This document shows, piece after piece, positions 9,423-18,087 of a DNA stretch of 64,000 bases (positions are counted from its first letter, which is position 1; every line of letters starts with the position of its first letter). A model generated the notes under the pieces. It made no database searches and was not told the origin of the DNA. It saw only the letters and a list, made by a program, of their open reading frames with translations. The stretch is from Streptomyces sp. SPB162 (GTDB lineage: Bacteria; Actinomycetota; Actinomycetes; Streptomycetales; Streptomycetaceae): positions 1,834,501 through 1,898,500 of the forward strand of contig NZ_JAQFII010000001.1 in NCBI RefSeq assembly GCF_029504575.1, given 5' to 3'. Position numbers and translations under genes: made by a program.

Positions 9423-10783
9423 CGTCCGTCCCCCGTCTGGTCATCGCCGCGCCCTCGTCGGGCAGCGGCAAGACCACCGTGGCCACCGGGCTGATGGCGG
9501 CCTTCACCGGGTCCGGCCTCGCCGTGTCCCCGCACAAGGTCGGCCCCGACTACATCGACCCGGGCTACCACGCGCTGGCCACCGGCCGCCCGGGGCGGAA
9601 CCTCGATGCCTTCCTGTGCGGGCCCGATCTCGTCGCCCCGCTCTTCCTGCACGGTGTCGCCGGAACGGACCTGGCGGTCGTCGAGGGCGTCATGGGCCTG
9701 TACGACGGGGCCGCCGGGCAGGGTGAACTGGCGTCGACCGCGCATGTGGCGAAGCTGCTGCGCGCGCCGGTGGTGCTGGTCGTCGACGCGTCGTCGCAGT
9801 CCCGCTCGGTGGCCGCGCTGGTGCACGGCTTCGCGTCCTGGGACCCGGAGGTGCGCCTCGCGGGCGTCATCCTCAACAAGGTCGGCTCCGACCGCCACGA
9901 GGCTCTCCTGCGCGAAGCGCTGGACGAGTCCGGCGTCCCGGTCCTCGGCGCCCTGCGCCGAGCCGAGCAGGTGGCTACGCCGTCGAGGCATCTGGGATTG
10001 GTCCCGGTCGCCGAACGCAGCGCCGACGCGGTCGCGGCGGTCCGCGCGATGGCGGCCCAGGTCCGCGAGGGCTGCGACATGGACGCGCTGCTGGCGCTGG
10101 CGCGCAGCGCCCCGGCGTTGGACGCGCAGCCGTGGGACCCTGCGGGGCTCTTCCCCGGGGTCGGGGAGACGCCCCGCCGCGGGCGCCCGGTGATCGCCGT
10201 CGCGGGCGGGCCCGCGTTCACGTTCTCGTACGCGGAGCACGCGGAACTGCTGACGGCCGCCGGCGCGGAGGTCGTGACCTTCGACCCGCTCCGGGACGAA
10301 GCCCTCCCCGACCACGCCGCCGGCCTGGTGATCGGCGGCGGCTTCCCGGAGGTGTACGCGCCCGAGCTCTCGGCCAACGAGCCGCTGCGCAAGGCCGTGG
10401 CGGCGCTCGCCGAGTCGGGGGCACCGGTCGCCGCCGAGTGCGCGGGGCTGCTCTATCTGGCGCGGGAGCTGGAGGGCAGACCGATGTGCGGGGTGCTCGA
10501 CGCGACCGCGCGGATGTCGGAGCGGCTGACGCTCGGATATCGCGAGGCGGTGGCGGTCTCGGACAGCGTTCTGGCGGAGGTCGGAACGCGGGTGCGCGGA
10601 CACGAGTTCCACCGCACGGTCGTCGAACCGGGCGCGGGCGCCACGCCCGCGTGGGGGGTGACGCGGCCGGAGCGCCGCGTCGAAGGATTCGTCCACGGGG
10701 GCGTGCACGCCTCGTATCTGCATGTGCACTGGGCCGCCGTTCCGAGCGTGGCCCGAAGACTGGTGGAGAGGTGTGCGACATGA
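9419..10783 (+). CDS. cobB: Cobyrinic acid a,c-diamide synthase CobB/CbiA
   Basis: Glutamine-dependent a,c-diamidation of the corrin ring; in the aerobic route the substrate is hydrogenobyrinic acid. From GTG 9419 it has 454 residues. The N-terminal ATPase has the P-loop APSSGSGKTTVATG (11-24), then HKVGPDYIDPGYH. The C-terminal amidotransferase has Cys341 in AAECAGLLYL. The GTG overlaps the cobO stop. The longer frame upstream lies inside cobO and is not counted. The CobB and CbiA names are used for the same family. Confidence 0.94.
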   Translation: MTSVPRLVIAAPSSGSGKTTVATGLMAAFTGSGLAVSPHKVGPDYIDPGYHALATGRPGRNLDAFLCGPDLVAPLFLHGVAGTDLAVVEGVMGLYDGAAGQGELASTAHVAKLLRAPVVLVVDASSQSRSVAALVHGFASWDPEVRLAGVILNKVGSDRHEALLREALDESGVPVLGALRRAEQVATPSRHLGLVPVAERSADAVAAVRAMAAQVREGCDMDALLALARSAPALDAQPWDPAGLFPGVGETPRRGRPVIAVAGGPAFTFSYAEHAELLTAAGAEVVTFDPLRDEALPDHAAGLVIGGGFPEVYAPELSANEPLRKAVAALAESGAPVAAECAGLLYLARELEGRPMCGVLDATARMSERLTLGYREAVAVSDSVLAEVGTRVRGHEFHRTVVEPGAGATPAWGVTRPERRVEGFVHGGVHASYLHVHWAAVPSVARRLVERCAT

Positions 10784-11508
10784 GCGGTCGGCTGATCGGG
10801 GTCGGGGTGGGCCCCGGCGATCCGGAGCTGGTGACCGTCAAGGGGGTGAACGCCCTGCGGGCGGCGGCGGTCGTGGTCGTCCCCGTCATGGACACCCTCG
10901 AACGCGGCAGGGCCGAGGCGACCGTGCTGCACTACGTGGAGCAGGCGAAGATCATCAGGATCGTGTTCGCGCTCAATGAGCGGACCGACCGGGCCCGGCG
11001 CGAGGCCGCGTGGGACGCGGCGGGCGAGCAGGTGGCCGAGCTGCTGCGCACGCACGGCACGGTGGCGTTCGCGACGATCGGCGACCCCAACGTCTACTCG
11101 ACGTTCACGTATCTCGCGCTGACCGTCGGGGAGCTGGTCGCCGGCGTCGCCGTCGAGACCATCCCCGGCATCACCGCAATGCAGGACCTGGCCGCGCGCA
11201 GCGGCGCCGTGCTGGCCGAGGGGACCGAGCCGCTGACGCTCGTGCCCGTCACCGCCGGGTCGGCGGTGCTGAAGGAGGCCCTGGAGGGTCCCGGCACCGT
11301 CGTGGCGTACAAGTTCGGACGGCTGGCGGCGGAGGTCGCGACCGCGTTGCGCGAGACCGGCAGGACCGAGGGCGCCGTGTGGGGTTCCGCGCTCGGGCTG
11401 CCCGAGGAGTCGATCCGGCCCGCCGCCGAGCTGCTCGAAGGCCCGCTCCCCTATCTCTCGACACTGATCGCGCCCGCTCGCCGGGACACCCGTGGAGGCA
11501 AGCTGTGA
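10780..11508 (+). CDS. cobI: Precorrin-2 C20-methyltransferase CobI
   Basis: SAM-dependent methyltransferase of the tetrapyrrole methylase fold, adding the C20 methyl to precorrin-2 (or to cobalt-factor II in CbiL enzymes). It has 242 residues. The glycine-rich SAM loop LIGVGVGPGDPELVTVKG begins at residue 5, FATIGDPNVYSTF is the second SAM contact and IPGITAMQDLA the third. Start ATG 10780 overlaps the cobB stop in ATGA. CobI and CbiL cannot be told apart here; with CbiX in the operon the physiological substrate may already hold cobalt. Confidence 0.9.
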   Translation: MSGRLIGVGVGPGDPELVTVKGVNALRAAAVVVVPVMDTLERGRAEATVLHYVEQAKIIRIVFALNERTDRARREAAWDAAGEQVAELLRTHGTVAFATIGDPNVYSTFTYLALTVGELVAGVAVETIPGITAMQDLAARSGAVLAEGTEPLTLVPVTAGSAVLKEALEGPGTVVAYKFGRLAAEVATALRETGRTEGAVWGSALGLPEESIRPAAELLEGPLPYLSTLIAPARRDTRGGKL

Positions 11509-12305
11509 CCGGCAAGGTGACCATCGTGGGGGCGGGGCCCGGCGCCGCCGACCTGTTGACGTTCCGGGCGGCCCGCGCCATCGCCGCCGCCGACATCGTC
11601 ATCTGGGCGGCGAGCCTGGTGCAGGCGGAGGTGCTGGAGCACGCCCGTGAGGGCGCGGAGATCCTGGACTCGGCGACGATGTCGCTGGAGGACGTCGTCG
11701 CGGTCTACGAGCGGGCGCAGGCCGAGGACCTGAAGGTGGCGCGGATCCACTCCGGCGACCCGGCCCTGTGGGGCGGCACCCAGGAGCAGGTCGACCGGCT
11801 CGACGGGCTCGGCATCGAGGTCGAGATCGTTCCGGGCGTCTCGTCCTTCTCCGCGGTCGCGGCGATCGCGCAGCGCGAGCTGACGATCCCCGAGGTCGCG
11901 CAGTCCGTGATCCTGACCCGGCTGGGCGGCGGCAAGACGCCGATGCCGCCGGGCGAGGAGGTACGGGAGTTCGCCCGGCACGGCACGACGATGGCGCTGT
12001 TCCTGTCGGCCGCCCGGTCGGGCCAGCTGGTCACGGAGCTGCTGGAGGGCGGCTATCCGACGGAGACGCCGGTGGTGATCGCCCACCAGGCGACCTGGCC
12101 GGAGGAGCTGGTGCTGCGCTGCACGATCGCGACGCTCGAGGAGACGGTCAAGGAGCACAAGCTCTGGAAGCACACCCTCTTCCTCGTCGGCCCCGCGCTC
12201 GCGGCGTCCGGCACCCGCTCGCACCTGTACCACCCGGGGCACTTCCACGGTTTCCGCCGGGCCGACCCGGTGGCCCGGCGCGCGTTGCGCGAGTCCAAGG
12301 CGTAA
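11505..12305 (+). CDS. cobM: Precorrin-4 C11-methyltransferase CobM
   Basis: Tetrapyrrole methylase acting at C11 after ring contraction. It has 266 residues and starts at the GTG overlapping the cobI stop. Landmarks are VTIVGAGPGAADLLTFRA at the N-terminus, IHSGDPALWGG (SAM contact), EIVPGVSSFSAVAA and the CobM/CbiF-typical TRLGGGKTPMPPGEE. The 64-base gap after it is the first break in the overlap chain and holds a two-copy repeat of GCAACCCCCG just before the cobL ribosome site. Confidence 0.93.
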   Translation: MTGKVTIVGAGPGAADLLTFRAARAIAAADIVIWAASLVQAEVLEHAREGAEILDSATMSLEDVVAVYERAQAEDLKVARIHSGDPALWGGTQEQVDRLDGLGIEVEIVPGVSSFSAVAAIAQRELTIPEVAQSVILTRLGGGKTPMPPGEEVREFARHGTTMALFLSAARSGQLVTELLEGGYPTETPVVIAHQATWPEELVLRCTIATLEETVKEHKLWKHTLFLVGPALAASGTRSHLYHPGHFHGFRRADPVARRALRESKA

Positions 12306-12369
12306 ACCGCCCGCGCCCCCGACCGCACCGAAGCAACCCCCGCAGCAACCCCCGACGGAAGGGACGGCC

Positions 12370-13704
12370 TTGAGTCGGACGACGCCGTACGAGCCGTACG
12401 CCCAGCCCGGCCCCCGCGAGCCGGAACTGCCGCGTACCTCCAGCCCGCCCGCACCCGGCGCGATCACCGTCATCGGCACCGGAACCGGCGGCGCCGCCAC
12501 GGCTCCGGCCGGCGCCACGCTCGTCGTCGGCGCGCGCCGCCATCTGGAGGCGGCGCGGCTGCCGGACACCGTGGAGCGGATCGTCCTCGGTCCGCTCGCT
12601 CCGGCCCTCGACGGTATCGAGCGGCACCTCGGCTCACCGGAGCACCGGAACCGGCAGGTGACCGTACTCGCCTCCGGCGACCCCGGGTTCTTCGGGATCG
12701 TCCGGGCCCTCGGGGCGCGTTTCGGCCCGGCGGCCCTCAACGTCCGCCCGTCCTCCCCCTCCATCGCCGTGGCCTTCGCCCGGCTCGGTCTGTCCTGGGA
12801 CGACGCGGTCGTCGTCAGCGCGCACGGCCGCGATCCGCGCACGGCCGTCAACGTGTGCCGCGCGCACCCCAAGACCGCGGTGCTGACCGGGCCGGGGGCC
12901 GGTCCCGCCGAGCTGGGCGCCGCGCTCGCCCGGACCGGCATCGAGCGCACGCTGGTGGTCGCGGCGGCCCTCGGGACGGCGGACGAGACCGTCGAGCGGG
13001 TCTCCCCCGCCGACGCCGCCGTCCGCGACTGGTCGGGGACCGGGGTGAGCGTCGTGCTCTGTCTGGACGAGGCGCGGGTGCTGTCGCCGGTCCAGCGGAT
13101 CGTCGCGGGACCGCCGGCCGCGCCGGCCGGATGGGCGCTGCCCGAGTCGGCGTTCGGGTACCGCGACTCGATGATCACCAAGTTCGAGGTGCGGGCCCTG
13201 GCCCTGGCCCGGCTCGCCCCGCGCACCGGTGACCTCGTGTGGGACATCGGGGCCGGTTCGGGCTCGGTGGCCGTGGAGTGCGCCCGCTTCGGCGCCGCCG
13301 CGGTCGCCGTCGAGCAGACCTCCGACGGGATCGGGCGGATCCGGGCGAACGCGGCGGCCCACGGCGTGGACGTGCAGATCGTGCACGGCGCCGCGCCGAC
13401 CGTGCTCTCCCAGCTCCCGGACCCCGACGCCGTCTTCATCGGGGGCGGCGGGCGCGATCTGCCCGGCATCGTCGGCGCCTGTGCCCGGCGCGCCCGCAGG
13501 ACCGTGGTCGTGACCCTGGCGGCCGTCGACCGCGTCGGCGACGTACGCGACGCCCTGTCCGCGGCCGGTCTCGAGCCGGACGGACTGCTGCTGCAGTCCT
13601 CCCGGCTGGCGCCGCTGCCGGGCGGCGTCACCCGGCTCGCCGCCAACAATCCCGTATTCGTCCTGTGGGCCACCCGGCCCGGCACCGAAGGAGCAATTCT
13701 GTGA
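12370..13704 (+). CDS. cobL: Precorrin-6Y C5,15-methyltransferase (decarboxylating) CobL
   Basis: Two-domain enzyme that methylates C5 and C15 and decarboxylates the acetate side chain on ring C. The N-terminal CbiE-like tetrapyrrole methylase has VLASGDPGFFGIV, and the C-terminal CbiT-like methyltransferase carries the SAM motif DLVWDIGAGSGSVAVE near residue 289. It has 444 residues. TTG 12370 is chosen because GGAAGGG (12358-12364) lies at suitable spacing and no other start precedes the first beta strand (ITVIGTGTGG). The N-terminus carries an extra Pro-rich segment of about 30 residues. The stop overlaps the next GTG. Confidence 0.92.
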   Translation: MSRTTPYEPYAQPGPREPELPRTSSPPAPGAITVIGTGTGGAATAPAGATLVVGARRHLEAARLPDTVERIVLGPLAPALDGIERHLGSPEHRNRQVTVLASGDPGFFGIVRALGARFGPAALNVRPSSPSIAVAFARLGLSWDDAVVVSAHGRDPRTAVNVCRAHPKTAVLTGPGAGPAELGAALARTGIERTLVVAAALGTADETVERVSPADAAVRDWSGTGVSVVLCLDEARVLSPVQRIVAGPPAAPAGWALPESAFGYRDSMITKFEVRALALARLAPRTGDLVWDIGAGSGSVAVECARFGAAAVAVEQTSDGIGRIRANAAAHGVDVQIVHGAAPTVLSQLPDPDAVFIGGGGRDLPGIVGACARRARRTVVVTLAAVDRVGDVRDALSAAGLEPDGLLLQSSRLAPLPGGVTRLAANNPVFVLWATRPGTEGAIL

Positions 13705-15407
13705 TCGGCCTGATTTCCGCCACGTCGGCGGGGCAGCGCGGCTGCGAACACCTGGCCGCCGCCTGGCCGGACGAGGTCCGGGTCTACGACCGGCCGGTCC
13801 GCGAGGCGGTCGGGCGTGCCTTCGCCGAGTGCGAGCAGCTGGTGTGCTTCCTCGCCACCGGCGCCGTCGTCCGCATGGTCGCGCCGCTGCTGCGCGGCAA
13901 GGACACCGACCCCGGCATCGTCACGGTGGACGAGACGCACCAGCACGCGATAGCCCTGCTGGGCGGCCACCGCGGCGGCGCGAACGAACTGGCGCAGCGC
14001 GTCGCGGACGTGCTGGGCTGCCGTCCGGTGGTCAGCACCGCCACGGACGCCGCCGGTGTGCCCGGCCTCGACATGCTGGGCTGGCCCGTCGAAGGCGCGG
14101 TCGCGGCCGTCAGCCGCGCGATCCTCGACGGCGACCCCGTACGTCTGGACACCCCCCATGGCGTCCACCCCCTTCCTGCTCTGCCACCCAACGTAACGGC
14201 CACCACTGACAGTGACGTCTCACTCATCGTCACCGACCGTGTGACCAGTGCCGATGTGGCCGCTGCCACCGTGCTGCTCCGTCCGCCGTCACTGGTGGTA
14301 GGCGTGGGCGGTAGCCGGGGAGTACCCGTCGACGAGGTGCTGACGCTGATCGGGGAGGCGCTCGCCGATGCCGCTCTCTCGCCCCGGTCGGTCGCCGCGC
14401 TGGCCACCGTGGACGCGAAGGCGGACGAGGTGGGGATCGTCGAGGCCGCCGAGCGCCTCGGGGTGCCGCTGCTGACGTTCGGCGCGGACCGGCTCGCCGG
14501 GATCGACGTGCCGAACCCGTCGGACGCGCCGCTGGCGGCCGTCGGCACTCCGTCCGTCGCCGAGGCGGCCGCGCTCGCGGCGGCGCCCGGCGGCGAACTG
14601 CTGGTGCCCAAGCGGAAGTCCGCGCCCGCGCGGGGGGCCGCCATGGCGACCGCCGCCGTGGCGCGGCGCCGGCCGCGCGGCCGCCTCGCGGTGGTCGGGC
14701 TCGGCCCCGGCGCGCGTGACCTGCTCACGCCGCGGGCCCGCGAGGAGCTGCGCCGGGCGTCGGTGATCGTCGGCCTGGACCAGTACGTCGACCAGATCAG
14801 GGACCTGCTGCGGCCCGGCACCCGGATCCTGGAGTCCGGTCTGGGCGCCGAGGAGGAGCGGGCCAGAACCGCCGTGGAGCAGGCGCGCGCGGGCCACGCG
14901 GTGGCCCTGATCGGCAGCGGTGACGCCGGCGTCTACGCGATGGCGTCGCCCGCGCTCGCCGAGGCCGCGGACGACATCGACGTCGTCGGGGTCCCCGGCG
15001 TGACGGCCGCGCTCGCCGCCGCCGCGATCCTGGGGGCGCCGCTGGGCCACGACCACGTGTCGATCAGCCTGTCGGATCTGCACACCCCGTGGGACGTCAT
15101 CGAGCGCCGGGTCCGGGCGGCGGCCGAGTCCGATCTGATCGTCACCTTCTACAACCCCCGCAGCCGGGGCCGCGACTGGCAGCTGCCGAAGGCGCTGTCG
15201 CTGCTCGCGGAGCACCGGGAGCCCGGTACCCCGGTCGGCGTCGTACACGCCGCGTCCCGGCCCGACGAGCGCAGCGAGGTGACGACCATCGCGGCGCTGG
15301 ACGTGACGACGGTCGACATGGTGACCGTCGTGACCGTCGGCAACACCGCCACCCGCAACGTGGCCGGCCGCATGGTGACGCCGCGCGGCTACCGGTGGCA
15401 GGCATGA
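13701..15407 (+). CDS. CbiG-CobJ fusion: cobalamin-pathway lactone hydrolase plus C17-methyltransferase
   Basis: A 568-residue fusion. Residues 1 to about 310 are CbiG-like: the N-terminal part has VCFLATGAVVRMVAPLL and DETHQHAIALLGGHRGGANELA, followed by a CobE/CbiG C-terminal domain with VGVGGSRGVPVDEVL. From about residue 326 a precorrin-3B C17-methyltransferase (CobJ/CbiH) begins with LAVVGLGPGARDLLTPRA and continues with IGSGDAGVYAMASPA and VTFYNPRSRGRDWQL. CobJ performs the ring-contracting methylation, and CbiG opens the resulting lactone and loses acetaldehyde in the anaerobic scheme. The start is the GTG overlapping cobL. A fused CbiG in an operon with CobN is notable. Confidence 0.92.
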   Translation: MIGLISATSAGQRGCEHLAAAWPDEVRVYDRPVREAVGRAFAECEQLVCFLATGAVVRMVAPLLRGKDTDPGIVTVDETHQHAIALLGGHRGGANELAQRVADVLGCRPVVSTATDAAGVPGLDMLGWPVEGAVAAVSRAILDGDPVRLDTPHGVHPLPALPPNVTATTDSDVSLIVTDRVTSADVAAATVLLRPPSLVVGVGGSRGVPVDEVLTLIGEALADAALSPRSVAALATVDAKADEVGIVEAAERLGVPLLTFGADRLAGIDVPNPSDAPLAAVGTPSVAEAAALAAAPGGELLVPKRKSAPARGAAMATAAVARRRPRGRLAVVGLGPGARDLLTPRAREELRRASVIVGLDQYVDQIRDLLRPGTRILESGLGAEEERARTAVEQARAGHAVALIGSGDAGVYAMASPALAEAADDIDVVGVPGVTAALAAAAILGAPLGHDHVSISLSDLHTPWDVIERRVRAAAESDLIVTFYNPRSRGRDWQLPKALSLLAEHREPGTPVGVVHAASRPDERSEVTTIAALDVTTVDMVTVVTVGNTATRNVAGRMVTPRGYRWQA

Positions 15408-15468
15408 CCGGCCCGCGCCCGCACCCGTGCCCCGCCCCACCCGACAACGACAGACCGGGAGGTTCCCC

Positions 15469-16101
15469 GTGACCCGCACCGTCCACCCCATCGAGCAGGA
15501 GTCGTTCCGCAGACTGCGCTCCCGCCTCGACACCTCGCACTTCCCGCCGCTGACGCGGGCCGTCGTCGAGCGGGTCATCCACTCCAGCGCCGATCTGGAG
15601 TACGCCCGGGAACTCGTCTGCGACGAGGACGAGTTGCGCGCCGCCCACACGGCGCTGCACGCGGGCGCCCCGATCGTCGCGGACGTCGAGATGGTCGCCG
15701 CCGGGATCACCACCCGGCCTGTCGTCTGCCGGCTCAAGGACGGACGCTCGGGACCTGGACTGACCCGCAGCGCGCACGCGATCCGGCTCGCCTACGAGCA
15801 GGTCGGGCCGGGCGCCGTCTGGGTGATCGGGTGCGCGCCGACCGCGCTGGAGGAACTCCTGACGCTGGACGCCGCCCCCGCCCTGGTGATCGGCCTGCCG
15901 GTCGGCTTCGTGGGGGCCGCGGAGAGCAAGGCCGCGCTGCGCGCCACCGGCCTGCCCGCCGTCAGCAACATCTCCGAGAAGGGCGGCTCGGCCGTCGCGT
16001 CCGCCGCGCTCAACGCCCTGCTCTACACCGAATTTCCCGGCACTGCCCCCGGTACTGCACCCGTCACCGCACCCCTCAACAACAAGGAGAACTCCCTGTG
16101 A
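15469..16101 (+). CDS. cobH: Precorrin-8X methylmutase CobH/CbiC
   Basis: Moves the methyl group from C11 to C12 of precorrin-8X, giving hydrogenobyrinic acid. It has 210 residues from GTG 15469, with GGGAGG (15458-15463) upstream. The conserved RVIHSSADLEYA places the expected catalytic His at residue 38; GAPIVADVEMVAAGI and GFVGAAESK are further family blocks. The last 15 residues are a low-complexity tail with GTAP/GTAP/VTAP units encoded by a degenerate 12-bp repeat (about 16,042-16,077). A 61-base gap precedes the gene; the stop overlaps cbiX. Confidence 0.94.
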   Translation: MTRTVHPIEQESFRRLRSRLDTSHFPPLTRAVVERVIHSSADLEYARELVCDEDELRAAHTALHAGAPIVADVEMVAAGITTRPVVCRLKDGRSGPGLTRSAHAIRLAYEQVGPGAVWVIGCAPTALEELLTLDAAPALVIGLPVGFVGAAESKAALRATGLPAVSNISEKGGSAVASAALNALLYTEFPGTAPGTAPVTAPLNNKENSL

Positions 16102-17003
16102 CCCCGCCCGCACTCCTGCTCGTCGGCCACGGAACCCGTGACGAGGCCGGGGCCGAAGCCTTCCGCGCCTTCGTCCGGCAGCTCGGCGAGCACAACCCGG
16201 GCCTGCCGGTCGGCGGCGGTTTCATCGAGCTGTCGCCGCCGCCGCTGGCCGACTCCGTCGCCGAACTGGTCGGCCAGGGCGTCCGCGGCTTCGCGGCGGT
16301 GCCCATGGTGCTGGTCTCCGCGGGGCACGCGAAGGGCGACATCCCGGCGGCCCTGGCCCGCGAGGAGCAGCGGCACCCCGGCACGACGTACACCTACGGC
16401 CGGCCGCTGGGCCCGCACCCGGGCCTGCTGACCATCCTGGAGCGGCGGCTGGACGAGGTGCTGGGCGACGACGACCGCTCGGACACCACCGTGCTGCTCG
16501 TCGGCCGCGGCTCCACTGACCCGGACGCCAACGCCGAGATATACAAGGTGGCGCGCCTGCTGTGGGAAGGCCGTGGTTACGCGAGCGTCGAGACGGCGTT
16601 CGTGTCGCTGGCCGCGCCGGACGTGCCCTCGGGTCTCGATCGCTGCCGCAAGCTGGGTGCCGGGCGCATCGTGGTGCTGCCGTACTTCCTGTTCACCGGA
16701 ATCCTGCCGGACCGGGTCCGTGACCAGGCCGCCGAGTGGGCCGCCGCACACCAGGAGACCGACGTGCGGCAGGCGGCCGTCATCGGGCCGGAGCCGGAGC
16801 TGGCCGACCTGGTGATGGAGCGCTACCGCGAGACGCTCAAGGGCGATCTGCGGATGAACTGCGACTCCTGCGTGTACCGCGTCAAGCTCCCCGGTTTCGA
16901 GGACCGGGTCGGCGCCCCACAGCAGCCGCACCACCACCCCGACGACCCGTCGGGCGAGCACGGCCACGACCACCACCACGGTCACCATGCCCACTCCCAC
17001 TGA
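16098..17003 (+). CDS. cbiX: Sirohydrochlorin cobaltochelatase CbiX, long form with MxCxxC and His-rich tail
   Basis: Early cobalt chelatase (sirohydrochlorin to cobalt-sirohydrochlorin) of the two-domain CbiX-L type, 301 residues. The first domain begins ALLLVGHGTRDEAG, whose His is the metal ligand, and has SAGHAKGDIP; the second has TTVLLVGRGSTDPDANAE. Near residue 255 is MNCDSCVYR, the MxCxxC motif that binds a 4Fe-4S cluster in characterised long CbiX proteins. The C-terminus is a His-rich tail of about 12 His in the last 35 residues, probably for metal delivery. It starts at the GTG overlapping cobH. The tail codons overlap the cobC start by 17 bases. Confidence 0.93.
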   Translation: MTPPALLLVGHGTRDEAGAEAFRAFVRQLGEHNPGLPVGGGFIELSPPPLADSVAELVGQGVRGFAAVPMVLVSAGHAKGDIPAALAREEQRHPGTTYTYGRPLGPHPGLLTILERRLDEVLGDDDRSDTTVLLVGRGSTDPDANAEIYKVARLLWEGRGYASVETAFVSLAAPDVPSGLDRCRKLGAGRIVVLPYFLFTGILPDRVRDQAAEWAAAHQETDVRQAAVIGPEPELADLVMERYRETLKGDLRMNCDSCVYRVKLPGFEDRVGAPQQPHHHPDDPSGEHGHDHHHGHHAHSH

Positions 17004-18087
17004 CCACACCGAAGGTGACGGTTACGACCTGCGGCACCACGGCGACGCGGAGGTGCGCGACGACGGCGGGGTGCTGACCGACCTCGCCGTCAACGTCCGC
17101 ACCGGTACGCCGCCGCAGTGGCTGAAGGACGTGATCGCAGTCTCGCTCGATGGCCTGGCCGCCTACCCCGACGGGCGGGCGGCCCGTGCCGCCGTCGCCC
17201 GGCGGCACGGGCGGCCGGTGGACGAGGTGCTGCTGACGGCGGGCGCGGCGGAGGCGTTCGTGCTGCTGGCGCGGGCCTTCGCGCCGCGGCACGCGATCGT
17301 GGTGCACCCGCAGTTCACCGAGCCGGAGGCGGCGCTGCGCGACGCGGGGCACCGGGTGCACCGGGTGGTCCTGGAGGCCGCCGACGGCTTCCGCCTCGAT
17401 CCGGCGGCCGTCCCCGAGGACGCCGACTTCGTCGTGCTCGGCAACCCGACGAACCCGACCTCGGTGCTCCATCCGTCCGACGCGGTCGCACGGCTGGCCC
17501 GGCCCGGCCGAACCCTGGTCGTCGACGAGGCGTTCATGGACGCCGTGCCCGGCGAGTCCGCCTCGCTGGCCGCGCGCCGCGACGTGCCGGGCCTCGTCGT
17601 GCTGCGCAGTCTCACCAAGACCTGGGGTCTGGCGGGACTGCGGATCGGCTATGCGCTCGCCGGGCCGGAGCACATCGCCCTGCTGGAGCGGGCGCAGCCG
17701 CTGTGGGCGGTCTCGTCGCCCGGGCTGGCCGCCATCGAGGCGTGCGTGGCACCGGACGCGCTCGCGGAGGCGGACCGGGCCGCGGCCGACATCGCCGGCT
17801 GCCGCGCGCATCTGCTCGCCCGGCTGGGCGAGTTCGACGACCTGAGGGTCGCGGGCACGCCCGCCGGGCCGTTCGTCCTGGTCGAGCTGCCGGGGGCGGC
17901 GGCCGTCCGTGAGCGGCTGCGCGACCTCGGCTTCGCCGTCCGCCGCGCCGACACCTTCCCCGGGCTCGACGCGCGGTGGCTGCGGATCGCCGTCCGCGAC
18001 GCCGCCACCACGGACGCCTTCGTCGAGGCCCTGGCCAAGGCGCGCGGCAGCGGGCCGGAGCGGGGGAACCCGACGCTCAGCCCTTGA
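16987..18087 (+). CDS. cobC: Threonine-phosphate decarboxylase-like aminotransferase CobC
   Basis: PLP-dependent fold-type I enzyme, probably L-threonine-O-3-phosphate decarboxylase, which supplies the aminopropanol phosphate used by CobD. It has 366 residues. Seen are NPTNPTSVLHP, DEAFMDAVPGE and the PLP-lysine motif RSLTKTWGLAGLRIGYALA (Lys in SLTKTW), with the substrate-binding Arg near the C-terminus in WLRIAVRD. Histidinol-phosphate aminotransferases look alike; the position at the end of the B12 operon decides the call. ATG 16987 lies inside the cbiX tail. The gene converges on, and overlaps by 11 bases, the kinase gene on the other strand, with no obvious terminator between. Confidence 0.88.
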   Translation: MPTPTDHTEGDGYDLRHHGDAEVRDDGGVLTDLAVNVRTGTPPQWLKDVIAVSLDGLAAYPDGRAARAAVARRHGRPVDEVLLTAGAAEAFVLLARAFAPRHAIVVHPQFTEPEAALRDAGHRVHRVVLEAADGFRLDPAAVPEDADFVVLGNPTNPTSVLHPSDAVARLARPGRTLVVDEAFMDAVPGESASLAARRDVPGLVVLRSLTKTWGLAGLRIGYALAGPEHIALLERAQPLWAVSSPGLAAIEACVAPDALAEADRAAADIAGCRAHLLARLGEFDDLRVAGTPAGPFVLVELPGAAAVRERLRDLGFAVRRADTFPGLDARWLRIAVRDAATTDAFVEALAKARGSGPERGNPTLSP

